DNA of 64,000 nucleotides. Origin: Cristatella mucedo. Taxonomy: Eukaryota > Bryozoa > Phylactolaemata > Cristatellidae. Shown here piece after piece: positions 1 through 10,020 of this stretch. The notes beneath the pieces were generated by a model that was not told the DNA's origin, searched no databases, and worked only from the letters and a program-made list of their open reading frames with translations. Each line of letters starts with the position of its first letter. Position 1 is the first letter of the stretch. A program made the translations under genes and the position numbers. The stretch covers positions 492,001 to 556,000 of the forward strand of contig WPIO01000093.1 in the NCBI GenBank assembly GCA_009760855.2, read 5' to 3'.

Positions 1-480
1 CAGTTTAGATCGCTTTTAGATCCTTTTTTCATTTGGTCCTGATTAGATTGCAAATCTATTGGAGTTAGTCTTTTTGATTGCAATGTATATTAAAGCCTTG
101 TATCAATATCGTTGCTGAAGGCAAGCAGCCATCGTAGCCGGTTCTCATACAAAGCAAGAGGTAGCATCTGTAACCACTGTAACCAGTCGACCTCCTTATG
201 GCCAGGTAGTATGGCTCACATAGCCATTAGTGTGGATAGGTGGGAGCTAGTTTTGCATTGAAATACTATCAATGAGTCCACGTGAGGAATAGGTAGCATT
301 GTCCAATAAATGCAGGTTATATTGCTACATTCCTAAACACTTTCCCCAACGAGCACCAGGCCATCTTTAATAGCATTTTAACGGGTTATTTGTGTAGCTC
401 GTGGAGAAAATGCGACTAGTTATGTAAAAATGAAGACCGTTGCAGTCAGGCACAACATCCATATACAATTTCTTCATCAG
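1..480. other. Unassigned sequence, probably intron or upstream part of gene A
   Basis: No convincing exon, RNA gene or repeat was recognised here. The first three coding exons expected for gene A (by comparison with gene B) are not visible between 1 and 1782, so they probably lie to the left of the window and this stretch would be intron 3. Confidence 0.4.
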
Positions 481-550
481 TCTAGGGCCCAGCTAGAGTT
501 GCAAGATATTAGCAGTCTAGGGCCCAGCTAGAGTTGCAAGATATTAGCAA
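481..550. repeat. Perfect 35-bp tandem duplication
   Basis: A 35-bp unit beginning TCTAGGGCCC occurs twice head to tail (481-515 and 516-550), differing only at the final base. It lies in the presumed intron of gene A. No coding or regulatory meaning is evident; a recent slippage or repair duplication explains it. Confidence 0.9.
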
Positions 551-958
551 GCCAGTGCATTGTGTATTTTAGCCAAGGGGTGCAATGATGGAAAGAGGAA
601 CATATGGATGGTGCCTTCTGGACAAAGCAGAATTCAAAAAGAGGTGTGCAACCAAGATAAAAGACCATGTGGGAATATTTAACACCGGAAAAGGGCTCAG
701 CCTAAATTTGTATTGCCACAGAGCGACAGCTCTATAAAAGCACCAGCTTTTACCCTATAAGTCTGAAGGAGTTACAGCTCATTCGAACGTAGACGTAGAG
801 GTGAAGTAATGGGACCAAACTTCTTGACCCCTGAAGCTGTAGCTGTTTATTCCCAAGAGCTTCGTTAGAAGCTTTACCAGTGAGGACAAAGCTGGCTGTC
901 TGAGTACTCTGCTGCTGCCGTCGAGCTTCCGGGCTACTGGCCTTACCTCCACCGGCTT
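551..958. other. Unassigned presumed intron sequence
   Basis: No recognised feature. Short overlapping minus-strand open frames near 750-1004 have no family resemblance and run into the LINE tail that starts at 959. Confidence 0.4.
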
Positions 959-1472
959 CATAATAATAATAATGCACTTGATAAAGCGCCCTCAGAAAAC
1001 TCAATCTCTCTCTAGGCGCTTTTCATTTGCTGTAAAGTGAAATGCAATTGATTGGTGATTAATATCATGCTTGATAAACAAACAAAATGAATAACGTGGT
1101 TAGGGGTGACATGCATAGGGTCAGCATGCAAATGTGGTTAGTGGCATCATGCACAGTGTCACCACGCATAAGCACGTGAAGGACGAATCATTGGGACCCA
1201 CTAAATCATGTCCTATATAGGTGTGTTTTTAAGTTATTTTTTAATGTGGTCAAGTCGGGGGATGTTCAGACTCAGGTCGAGAGGTAGTTCCAGGCTTTGA
1301 GAGCATACGAACTAAATGCACGGTCTCCAAAAGATTTGAGGTTTGTACGAGGTATTTGTAGACTGTTGGATTCCGAAAAGCAGATGGTACGATGCTTGGC
1401 CTGGTGGGGAAGTATATCTGAGAGATAGGCTGGAGCCTAAGAATGGAGTGACCTAAAAGTGAGCGACAAAAT
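959..1472 (-). mobile_element. LINE family 1, 5'-truncated 3' end
   Basis: Read on the minus strand, this ends in the family-1 signature: a stem-forming block (AAAGCGCCTAGAGAGAG ... GAGGGCGCTTTATCAAGTG) followed by an ATT repeat. Upstream it encodes remnants of the C-terminal part of the LINE reverse-transcriptase protein, with stops. It lies antisense in gene A, before exon 4. Confidence 0.85.
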
Positions 1473-1782
1473 CCGCCTACTAGCCTCTGTTCTCATCGTG
1501 AGCAATCACGAAATCCTTCCATACCTTATTGCCCCTGTGGAGGCACGCACCACTGTGATTGTCATTCCAAACGACGTTTTATTTCGTTGATTCCTGGTAC
1601 CGTAGTCGATGTCGATAAAGATGACTGTGTGACACAGTTGCTTGATGTAATTGAATTTCAACTAGGCGTCCTTGATGCTGCTCTGCAGCTCTCTGCCATA
1701 CTTTAATTAACCCACCCGTATTTACTAATTTGCTGGCTCGGGTGTGAGCGAGATGGTTACAAGACACTGGTTTTCCTTCCAG

Positions 1783-1859
1783 GACTCACTGCCTCCACCG
1801 CTGCACCTGTTTACACGGCCACGAAGCACGGTGTGCTTGGATTGTCCAGAGCCATGGGT
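1783..1859 (+). CDS. Gene A exon 4: SDR active-site exon (Tyr and Lys)
   Basis: After the acceptor TTCCTTCCAG, the exon reads (G)LTASTAAPVYTATKHG and ends at MG before the donor GTAAGG. YxxxK is the SDR catalytic Tyr-Lys pair, which polarises the substrate hydroxyl and holds the nicotinamide ribose. The start phase is 1 and the end phase 0, as in gene B exon 4. Of 25 whole codons, 19 encode the same residue as in gene B, including an unbroken block from the catalytic Tyr to the exon end. No stop or frameshift is seen. The exon that should encode the catalytic serine is off the left edge. Confidence 0.9.
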
Positions 1860-2104
1860 GTAAGGCAGCAAGCGAAGCAGTGCTGCAGCAAGCTGTTACT
1901 TGCCGGTACATGCTGATACCTCTGGCCTGCTGGTGGCACACCTCAGGTGTTGCTCATCTTACGGTACTGAATTTAAGGTTTCACCCTCAAGGAATCCGTC
2001 TTTTTACCGAGTGCATGTCGTTGAGAGCATCCTATAATGTCGCCTCTCCTATTAGTGTTCAAATTGTGCTGCTGTGTGCTTATATGATGTGTGTATGCGT
2101 GTGA

Positions 2105-2105
<1 letters not shown>

Positions 2106-2180
<75 letters not shown>
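2106..2180. repeat. (TA)n microsatellite running into (CA)n
   Basis: About 67 bp of uninterrupted TA dinucleotides are followed by a short CA run, inside intron 4 of gene A. It creates spurious Tyr-Ile repeat reading frames on the minus strand. Confidence 0.97.
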
Positions 2181-2181
<1 letters not shown>

Positions 2182-3249
2182 AGCACTCACACCCACACAC
2201 ACATACATGTATATTAACACCATAGTTAGAAAATGTTATGCCATGGTCTCAAAAGTTTATCTGGGTTATCAGAGCTAGATGTCACTGTCTCAGATTCTAA
2301 TTTGACCGAATCCATTGTAACTGAGTTACATGTATGTTATTCCTGCAGTTTAAGTCAGGCGATTACAATCAAGATGCATAATCTAGATAACTGCACTAGA
2401 CCATTCAGAGGTGGCTATGCACTGTGTTGTATATCGAATGTACGACCTATTTATGGCTTATGCAACTCACTTGCTTCTCAAGGCAATTTGGTGAGTCTCG
2501 ATGTATTGTCCTTTGTGTGCTGATGCATGCTTACACAGTGCAGGCTATCACTAGCCAAATTGACACGCTTCCCTAATAGCACATGTAAATATTTAAACTG
2601 CCTAAAAGAGATTCCATTTTTTGAGGGTGCTCTACTACTGCTACTACTGTTGTTATTATTATTATTACTTGCGCTTAAACATCCAGTAACTCCCCTCCTA
2701 GGGGAGCTCCCACATTTGCCACCACCCTTCCTTATTCTTGATATTGCCAAAATGAGCAGGTTCTGCTACACCCATAGGTTTCTCCATCTATGAGCTTGAT
2801 GAAATAATCTATTATAAAAAACTTGTAAACATAACAATATTATATAATATTGACGTTAATGGTTTTGTGAAGCTCTCCGGATGCTATCTGTATATCTATG
2901 AGTATCTGTTTGAAGTTTTAAACTTATTTCACAAACTTTAGAGCATTAGCCATCCTATGTACATTCGGCCAGCATTTCTAACTATCTTTAGACCTTCAAA
3001 ATGCTCTCAGCATAATGGAACAGAAGCTTCAGAGGATTCTGATTAGAAGTGCAAGAGTTGTTGTTAGGGTCTAGTTAAACTTCGACAATCATAGTCTTCA
3101 AAAGGTTTGTAAGATACTATTCCCGTCTGTCGGCTTTGACAGTGACTGTGCTGCCAGCATCCAGGGCAAGTGCTGGGGGGGGGGGAGTTAGCAGAACCAC
3201 CTCTAGATTGCACCTGACTGGCCTTCATAAGTTTCCAGCGGTCAAACCA
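2181..3249. other. Gene A intron sequence without recognised feature
   Basis: Contains a small CTA/CTG/TTA trinucleotide run near 2632-2668 that gives a spurious poly-Leu frame, and a 10-base G run near 3175. No exon or element was identified. Confidence 0.5.
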
Positions 3250-3345
3250 CGATAATAACAATATTAATAATAATACACTTGATAAACCGTCCTCAGAGAA
3301 CTAAATCTTTTTCTAGGCACTTTACATTTGCTGCAAAGGAATGGC
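3250..3345 (-). mobile_element. LINE family 1 tail only
   Basis: A severely 5'-truncated copy: minus strand reads TTTGCAGCAAATGTAAAGTGCC-like sequence, the GAG-rich stem block and an ATT/ATA tail. About 95 bp remain. Confidence 0.75.
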
Positions 3346-4103
3346 CGAAGCCCATGCCAGCTGCCAAAGTAGGCGGCATGCAGCTACTACCCATGTGCTG
3401 TTTGTCTGAGGCAGATCTGTAGGTCAAACCTTGGAGCAAAGCTCACCGTGGCCTCTTGGTATGTCTCACCTCTCTTGAGTTTCTACCCTACCCACCTTAG
3501 ACCCTGTACTAACATCACAGACTGCTCTTCCTGGCACTTACTAAGCTAGCTTGTTGACTTATTATTATTCAATCAGACCAGTGACTGGCCACTGAGCTCA
3601 ACTGCTGCCAGTGAAGGGAGGGAGAGGAATTTGCATTTTCTACTGAGAGAGGAAGATGGAGGAGCAATGGACGGAAGGACATGCACTTGTAGAAGGTCTC
3701 ATCTTCTATTCGTGATGGGCAAAGTGCTTGCTATATCTAGTGATAGGTGGTCGATAGACTGGCTTCCTTAGTTGTCAGTCGGCTGCAGGGAGCCTGTCTG
3801 TGGGCAATCCTACAAGGATTGGAGGAGCACGCAAATATGCTACTTATTTGTCGTTATTGCTAATCTACCCAATAATTGCTATTGTTCATAATTCGTCAGT
3901 ACTTTCATGCTTCGTAACTAATTAATGGGTGTTAATTGCTAGCATGCATCATAGTCTTTAGCTGGCTTGCTACATTACTTGCGGCTTTTTATGCATAGCC
4001 AAGCATTACATAGCTGAAGGTTGGCAGATCCACGAATGCCAGTGCTGCAGTATACTTTGTATCCTGCTGACTTGTCCAGCATGATCCTTGGCTGGCCGCT
4101 AAG
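3346..4103. other. Gene A intron sequence without recognised feature
   Basis: Unique-looking sequence with no open frame of note, no splice-bounded exon candidate and no recognised repeat. Confidence 0.45.
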
Positions 4104-4200
4104 GTAAGTATCCTGTATTTCACTTTATAGCAAATGTAAAGCGCCTAGAGAGAGATTAAGTTCTCTGAGGGCGCTTTATCAAGTGAATTATTATTATTAC
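4104..4200 (+). mobile_element. LINE family 1 tail only, plus orientation
   Basis: Reads TATAGCAAATGTAAAGCGCC, then GAGAGAGATTAAGTTCTC and GGGCGCTTTATCAAGTG, then an ATT run. This is the family's 3' terminal stem and microsatellite. The copy is truncated to roughly 95 bp. Confidence 0.8.
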
Positions 4201-4391
4201 TATAATTTACCAAAATGCAATATCTTGCGTTTGCCGATCCGGTGCCCGGCACGTGGTTTTCACGATCTGGGTGATTACACTACAAACGTGCTATACATAC
4301 ATCACCATACGTGATGGTGCATTGTTTTTCTTATGAATACACCAGATATCTGAAATGCAATCATCATATCAGGGACCTTCGTGGTACAATC
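4201..4391. other. Short intronic spacer between two LINE copies
   Basis: Nothing recognised between the two LINE tails. Confidence 0.5.
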
Positions 4392-6090
4392 ATAATAAAT
4401 AATAATAATGCACTTGATGAAGCGCCCTCAGAGAACTCAATCTCTCTCTAGGTGCTTTACATTTCCTGAAAATGGAAATGCAATTGAATGGTGAGTAAAA
4501 TCATGCTTGACAAACAAACAAAATGAATAACATGGTTAGGGGTGACATGCACAGGGTCAGCATGCAAATGTGGTTAGTGGCAGCATGCACAGTGTCAGCA
4601 CGCATAAGTACATCAAGGACGAATCACAGGGACCCACTAAATGCTGTCCTAAATAGTTGTGTTTTTAAGTTCCTTTTAAATGTCGTCAGGTCAGGGGATG
4701 TTCTGACGCAGGTCGGGAGAGAGTTCCAGGCTTTGGGAGCATATGAACTAAATGCACGGTCTCCAAAGGATTTGAGGTTTGTACGAGGTATTTGTAGAGT
4801 GTTGGATTCCGAAAAGCAGATGGTACGATGGTTGGCCTGATGGGGGAGTAGATCTGAGAGACAGGCTGGAGCCATAGAATGAAGGGACCTAAAAGTGAGC
4901 GACAAAACCTTGAAGTCAATCCGTTGCTTGACTGGTAACCAGTGCAGGTCGGCGAGAAGTGGAGTAATGTGGCAACTGCGCCGCTCACGACAGACAAGCC
5001 TAGCTGCAGAGTTTTGCACCAGCTGCAATCGCCTGATCGCACATGCCGGTAGGCCAGCGAGCAGTGAGTTGCAGAAGTCGAGATGGGATGTCACGAATGC
5101 ATGGACCAACTTAGATGTGGTATGCTTATCTAAACAAGCCCGAATTTTAGCAATGTTATGAAGCTGAAAGTAGGCAGATTTGACTGTGGAGCTGATATGG
5201 TCGTCTAACGAGAGGTCGCTTTGGAATCGACACCTATATTTCGAGCTGATTCCACTGGAGATATGCTGGCAGAGCTAATTTTGAGCGTCAGCCTTTCTAA
5301 TTTTTGAATCACCCAGGGTTTGCCCATAATTAGTAAGTTAGTTTTATCGTCATTTAGTTTTAGAAAATTTGCTACCATCCATGTGCGGATGTCATCAATA
5401 CATGCAGCAAGTGAGTTGAGAGAATTTGAGGTGCTCGAAGGCTGTGAGGGATCAAAGCAAAGGTACAAGTGAGTGTCATCCGCATAGAAGTGAAAGCCTA
5501 GATTGTGCTTGGCAATCACATCAGCAAGAGGGAGAGTATAAACCGTGAAAAGGACCGGACCTAGCACGGAGCCCTGAGGTATGCCATATTTCAGAGGTAC
5601 CTCAGATGATCTTTGTCCATTTACGTCAATACTCTGGAGTCTCCCACTGAGATAGGACCTGAACCACTGCAGAGCAGTGCCAGTGATGCCCAGGCGAGGT
5701 GAGAGCGCTCTAGAAGAGCTTTGTGATCGATGGTATCAAAAGCTGCCGAAAGATCGAGCAAAACAAGCAGAGACACTCTACCCATGTCTGCATTGCTAAA
5801 TAGGTCGTTGTATACCCTAAGTAATGCTGACTCTGTGGAGTGATTAGCTCTAAAGCCAGACTGGAACTTACTAGCAAGGTGTGGGTTTCGATATATGAGT
5901 TTAGCTGGTCTGCCACGACCCGTTTCAGTGTCTTTGATAGGAATGGTAGAAGGGAGACTAGGCGGTAGTTGCTTAAGTTCTCTTGGTCTAGTGTCGATTT
6001 CTTGAGAAGTGGCCTGACTACAGCTTTTTTGAAAGGTGCTGGGGCATGACCTGAGGCCAATGACATATTAATAATAAGTTTACATAACCT
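4392..6090 (-). mobile_element. LINE family 1, long 5'-truncated copy with broken reverse transcriptase
   Basis: A 1.7-kb minus-strand copy inside intron 4 of gene A. It covers the second half of the reverse-transcriptase domain through the 3' stem and ATT tail. Open pieces at 5710-6096, 5205-5567 and 4624-5109 carry, in order, the [15 protein letters not shown] block, the FYADDTHLYLCFD catalytic block (motif C, YADD kept) and the HITPLLADLHWLPVKQRIDF block of the C-terminal region. Several frameshifts and stops separate them, so this copy is dead. Confidence 0.92.
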
Positions 6091-6280
6091 TACCATTCAC
6101 ATGTATCCACGTATATTTAGGAAGAATTGATTTCTATGTTTGTTTTCAAAGTGAAGATGCATTGCATGCACCTCAGAGGTGCTGATGAGATCGTGGTCAT
6201 TGCGCCATGCATGGTATATGCAACACTCTCTGGCCTGTCTTATGCAAGTAAAATGTGCATGTTGTTTTTATTTACTCTAG

Positions 6281-6438
6281 AACTCGTACAGGTTATCCGA
6301 AGAAGGTATACGTGTGAACTGCCTTTGCCCAGGCTTCACAGACACGGACATGGTGAGGCCTCTGCTGAACTCTGAGTTATTGAAGCATCCGAAGTTCAAG
6401 GCCACTGCTGAGCATCTTATCAACATTCCACTCATCAG
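6281..6438 (+). CDS. Gene A exon 5: SDR C-terminal exon with CPGF motif
   Basis: Follows the acceptor TTTACTCTAG and ends phase 2 (ATC AG) before the donor GTAATA. It encodes EEGIRVNCLCPGFTDTDMV and a helical substrate-lid segment ending INIPLIR. PG with the following T/D residues is the classic SDR segment just after the catalytic Tyr-Lys helix; it contacts the cofactor. The length, 158 bp, is the same as in gene B exon 5, and about half the residues are identical. Here the canonical glycine of CPGF is kept, whereas gene B has CPSF. No stop or frameshift is present. Confidence 0.9.
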
Positions 6439-6499
6439 GTAATAGATATAACTTACCTCGTAATAAGTTCAGGCAAAGGGCTGAGACTGCTACGTTGCT

Positions 6500-6900
6500 G
6501 TTCGTATAGCAGTTCCATTCCCATGCTTAAAGGCCGTTGGCAACGGAAGCTTTTGCTCTGCTGGTCCTAGATTGTGGAACTCTCTTCTTCAATTCTCATG
6601 CAACGACATGTACTCAGCTGCTACCAACTGTGGCACATCCTTTCCAGCCTTCCTGAGCTGCTACTTCCATGCTACTCACTACCTCAACGGCTCTCCAGAC
6701 TCTGCTATGCTTCTCACTTTCTCTTTGTTGCATGAGATAAAGTCCGTTGGCTACCGCATGCCTACCGAAAGCCGCTTAGGCTTTCGGTGTCCTACAGAAA
6801 ACTATCCGGCGTAGCACCCACATGCTGTGGCTGTGGCTTTGTGGAGCTACTGACAGAGATGCCTGACATCGTCATCGCCTGACATTGTCAGACCAAATGC
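6500..6900 (+). mobile_element. LINE family 2, 3' end fragment
   Basis: Clearly homologous to 37592-38272 (+) and 29634-29968 (-): shared blocks include GATTGTGGAACTC, CATGCTACTCACTACCTCAAC, TACCGAAAGCCGCTTAGGC and CTTTGTGGAGCTAC. The reading frame remnant resembles the end of a non-LTR retrotransposon ORF2. Located in intron 5 of gene A, just after exon 5. Confidence 0.75.
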
Positions 6901-7741
6901 TTTATCTTACTTCTGGGATCAGCATTCAAAGCTGAAACATGCAACTTTCTCGGTTTTCACAGCTTCGTGTATCAAGTAGTTCATCGGGTCCACTTTGTAA
7001 GTGATTAAGGCTTGACTGTGAGCAAAACCCACGAAAATAGAGCAGCTGCCTAGCTGTGTCTAAGCATGCCCTAGATATGATATTTCTGCACTTGCTGTTT
7101 TATAAAGTGCTTCGACCATTGTGCTGGCTTAGACTCAACGGCTCACGCAATAAGGGGTCTAATTCACAAGTAATGGACTAGCCTGGGCAGAAGACAATAA
7201 TACACCGTGAGCTTCATTTGAACCCAACAGTAACTTTGACTTGTGCTGGAACAAATGCTTGGATGGACAGTAAAAGGGGCTGCCTTGGCCTCGTGTGACT
7301 ACATAGAACCAATGCTGCTCGTCGGCTGACCCGGCGACCTTTGGCCCATTGTGAGCTTACTGGCCCCACTTCTTGACCGCTAAGATATCTCCTTATTGAA
7401 ATCAATTGCATTTAAGCCATTTGTTACTAGTGGCTTATAATAATCTTTTAAAGCAATGATTTACCTAGCAAATGTGCTGGAATTCCATCTTACCCACCAA
7501 TGCACTTACGACCGAGATATTAGGTACCAGCTATTCCAACTTGTCCAACCCATCCATCACCTGTGTCGCCGTGTTTCAATTGCCTACCTTGGTGCAAGCA
7601 TACGCCTGGACATTGTGCTTGGTGTGTATAAGTATTACCATTTCATTGTGTGTTTCACCAGTATTCCGTTACCTGCCGTCTGCTGGCCAAGAGATTGACA
7701 GAGTTTAGGGCCTCGTGCCCATTAATCCGCTGCAATAATAT
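6901..7741. other. Gene A intron 5 sequence without recognised feature
   Basis: No exon candidate or recognised element. Two overlapping plus-strand frames near 7456-7708 have no family resemblance. Confidence 0.45.
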
Positions 7742-7853
7742 AAGGTTGAGGAAAAAGTTCATGATTTTAATAATAGTTAAATGAAATAATAATTTAAGGA
7801 ATTTAGTTATGATTTAATGAAAGACTCGGCACACCAACATTTTCCTCAACCTT
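7742..7853. repeat. Inverted-repeat element, 14-bp perfect arms (possible mariner-like MITE)
   Basis: AAGGTTGAGGAAAA at 7742-7755 is the exact reverse complement of TTTTCCTCAACCTT at 7840-7853. The arms extend with a few mismatches to about 22 bp around an AT-rich centre. The left arm is preceded by TATA, compatible with TA target choice. The right arm touches a SINE family 2 fragment, so part of it could instead be SINE-derived. Confidence 0.5.
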
Positions 7854-7975
7854 CGAATCCTTCGGCGGACGATACTTTATCACAGCTGTAAGTGGTGGTG
7901 ACAGCCGTAAAGGCTCTTCGGTCGCCATACAAAAGAGGCTGTTAAATCAGCCAGTATTTTTTTTTTATAATCCCG
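7852..7975 (+). mobile_element. SINE family 2, 5'-truncated
   Basis: Starts within the tRNA-like B box (TTCGAATCC) and continues through GTGGTGGTGACAGCCGTAAA, GGCTCTTCGGTCGCCATACA and GGCTGTTAAATCAGC, matching the copies at 21316-21479 and 50020-50205. It ends in a T-rich run. Confidence 0.75.
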
Positions 7976-9048
7976 CTTGGTGTGACGTCTTGCAGAATGC
8001 AGTCTCCACGTGATCGAAGACATTCATAGAATTTTTCCGCTATATGTAGTTTGCTTAAAATTTGTATGAAGAAGTGTAACAACAGTCAGCTTATGAGGGG
8101 CGCAGTCAATGATGTAGGTGAAGCCTCGACCTCAGACACACACTGAGGTGCTGGTGTTACCTAAGAGTACGTTTGATAGAAAAGACCTAACTTACCATAT
8201 GCAGTGTGTCATTTAAGACAGAGCATATTCTACTTGTTCAAGCAATATGTAGTTGTCCCTAACTTCTTACCTTATTTTAGTCAGGGTCAGGTGCAATCAT
8301 CAAGAAACTTACTCTAGCCTTACTGATTACTTACTGGAGTAGGCTGGTGAGAATCTGTGCATATTGTTTGTAAAATCTTCGTGATGTTAACGTGTCTGCC
8401 GTAGTCTGGTGGTTCAGCTGCCAAAAACCAAATACAATGTATGCTTATCTTTCTTTCTAATCATAATCTCTTGCACAATCAGGTGTCTTTAATAGTTGCT
8501 TAGTACTTATGGGCTAGTATCAAATAGCCACTGTTAGCCAAAGTCCAGTATATTTTTTAGAGAGTTTGTAAAGTTATCAACTGTTTTCCTATATGCAACT
8601 ACTGTCGACAATGTCTCGAAGTTCAGGAGCGCTACTTGTGGGGGGAGGTATGCAACAGATCGAGTGTTTTCATTCTTACGTTGGCACACCAGTGGTGCAC
8701 TGACAGCATTTAAATCGGCCATTCGTTTCCAAATACAGTATGCTTGTTCCAGAATGATTGTGCTCGCAGTACATTTGGTTGTATCATTCTTTTACCACAT
8801 GGTCCTATCACAGTGCCTGTTAATTACTATCTAGAACTGGTTAGGTCGGAATGGTGCAATCGCCTTCAAAGGCTGCTAGCACTGGGCCACGACAGGGCGA
8901 TGGCAGGCCTTATTAATAACCTCAGCCTGCACTCGACTTAGCCTAGGCGATTGTTACACGGATGATTTTTTCATTGCATGCTAAAAGTAGACATGGCTTC
9001 CCTTGGATGGAAGTTGGTTGGTAGCTCACAGCATCCTTCGAGGCAACA
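7976..9048. other. Gene A intron 5 sequence without recognised feature
   Basis: Mostly AT-rich sequence with no recognised exon or transposon. Confidence 0.45.
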
Positions 9049-9336
9049 GGGAGCAGTGGTCAGCAGGGAGCAGTGGTCAGCAGGGAGCAGTGGTCAGCAG
9101 GGAGCAGTGGTCAGCAGGGAGCAGTGGTCAGCAGGGAGCAGTGGTCAGCAGGGAGCAGTGGTCAGCAGGGAGCAGTGGTCAGCAGGGAGCAGTGGTCAGC
9201 AGGGAGCAGTGGTCAGCAGGGAGCAGTGGTCAGCAGGGAGCAGTGGTCAGCAGGGAGCAGTGGTCAGCAGGGAGCAGTGGTCAGCAGGGAGCAGTGGTCA
9301 GCAGGGAGCAGTGGTCAGCAGGGAGCAGTGGTCAGC
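9049..9336 (+). repeat. 17-bp minisatellite, about 17 near-identical copies
   Basis: The unit GGGAGCAGTGGTCAGCA repeats about 16.9 times without visible variation. Because 17 is not a multiple of 3 and the unit has no stop in any forward frame, all three plus-strand frames are open and each encodes the same 17-residue Gln/Ser/Gly-rich repeat in a different register. It sits 208 bp upstream of the last exon of gene A. It is most likely an intronic minisatellite; the open frames follow from its unit length and composition. Confidence 0.97.
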
Positions 9337-9544
9337 TCCGGGCGCTCCCTTCGTTGACCCTGCGCTGCCGCCGCACACCGTACGGCTCCTCGTGCAGAAA
9401 CGGTGTCAGGCTCTCAGGCTGGCAGGCTCTCTCTCTCTCTCGTCGGCTGCAGGGACGATCGGAGCAAACCATCATCCAGCAAGCATTCAACGTAAGCCCC
9501 GCTGCATGTCAATCAAGCACTGCAGTTTGGTTCGATTTTTGCAG

Positions 9545-9671
9545 GCCCGAAGTCGTCACCGAAGGCTTTATCCAACTTGTTGAAGACGATAGCAAAAATG
9601 GAGAAGTGCTAGCTGTTCTTCCCAATAAAGGCTTTCGGTACATCAAGTACTCACCCGAGAGCCGTCTTTAA
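9545..9671 (+). CDS. Gene A exon 6: SDR C-terminal exon and stop
   Basis: After the acceptor TTTTTGCAG, the first base completes the split Arg codon left by exon 5 (phase 2). The exon then encodes PEVVTEGFIQLVEDDSKNGE and ends with KYSPESRL and TAA. Family knowledge: this matches the C-terminal strand and helix of 15-PGDH-like proteins, whose human member has a similar LITLIEDD-type segment. Of 41 residues, 33 are identical to gene B exon 6, making this the best conserved of the shared exons; gene B has three more residues at the end. The frame is also open upstream through the minisatellite. Confidence 0.92.
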
Positions 9672-10020
9672 CAACAACGGGTCCGAATCGTGAAGGCCCA
9701 CCGACCTTTCTTATTGCAACTGTATACAATTGATGAAATGCAAAGTCACCAACATGTCAGATGATTTACTCGCGACTTATGCTGCCGACAGTTGCTGTCT
9801 CGAATTAAAAATGGCTTTCACAAATAATGTGCAGCCTAGAGTTTAATTATGTATAAATTAAGGAGAATTATAGTCACAGTTCTCTGCGATGTGATGACAA
9901 ATTAATATTAATAATACAATGGCTTGCTATTTTTCTTGAATTTCTTACTATCCAAGTTTGTAAGTGCGACTTCGGTTGATTTGGCACAATACTGCATCTA
10001 GTTCATGCTTCGAGACATCC
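9672..10020 (+). other. Presumed 3' UTR and flank of gene A
   Basis: AT-rich sequence after the gene A stop. A possible ATTAAA polyadenylation signal lies near 9805 and AATAATACA-type sequence near 9910. No further coding signal is visible. Confidence 0.4.

Larger units (their letters stand above)
1783..9671 (+). other. Gene A: 15-PGDH-like SDR gene, 3' half (last three coding exons)
   Basis: Three exons (1783-1859, 6281-6438, 9545-9671) correspond to exons 4, 5 and 6 of gene B, with the same splice phases (1, 0, 2). The first two have exactly the same lengths as in gene B (77 and 158 bp). The product would be a cytosolic NAD-dependent short-chain dehydrogenase of the 15-hydroxyprostaglandin dehydrogenase type. 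The N-terminal Rossmann half is outside the window, so whether the gene is intact cannot be judged. All visible exons are open and keep their splice sites, which favours a functional gene. Confidence 0.85.

Noticed and set aside
1-1782. Exons 1-3 of gene A inside the window
   Set aside because: I looked for the TGxxxGxG, NNAG and VNVSS coding segments and found none before 1783; they are presumably to the left.
4523-4840. 105-residue protein starting MNNMVRGDMHRVSM seen at several places (also 22723, 30780, 36260, 44804)
   Set aside because: Antisense of the LINE family 1 3' end; repeated because the LINE is repeated.
9049-9336. CRISPR-like array
   Set aside because: The 17-bp units abut without spacers and lie in a eukaryotic intron; it is a minisatellite.
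8978-9583. 201-residue secreted repeat protein encoded by the minisatellite frame
   Set aside because: All three forward frames are equally open because of the repeat unit, and this frame ends soon after the array; no independent coding evidence.
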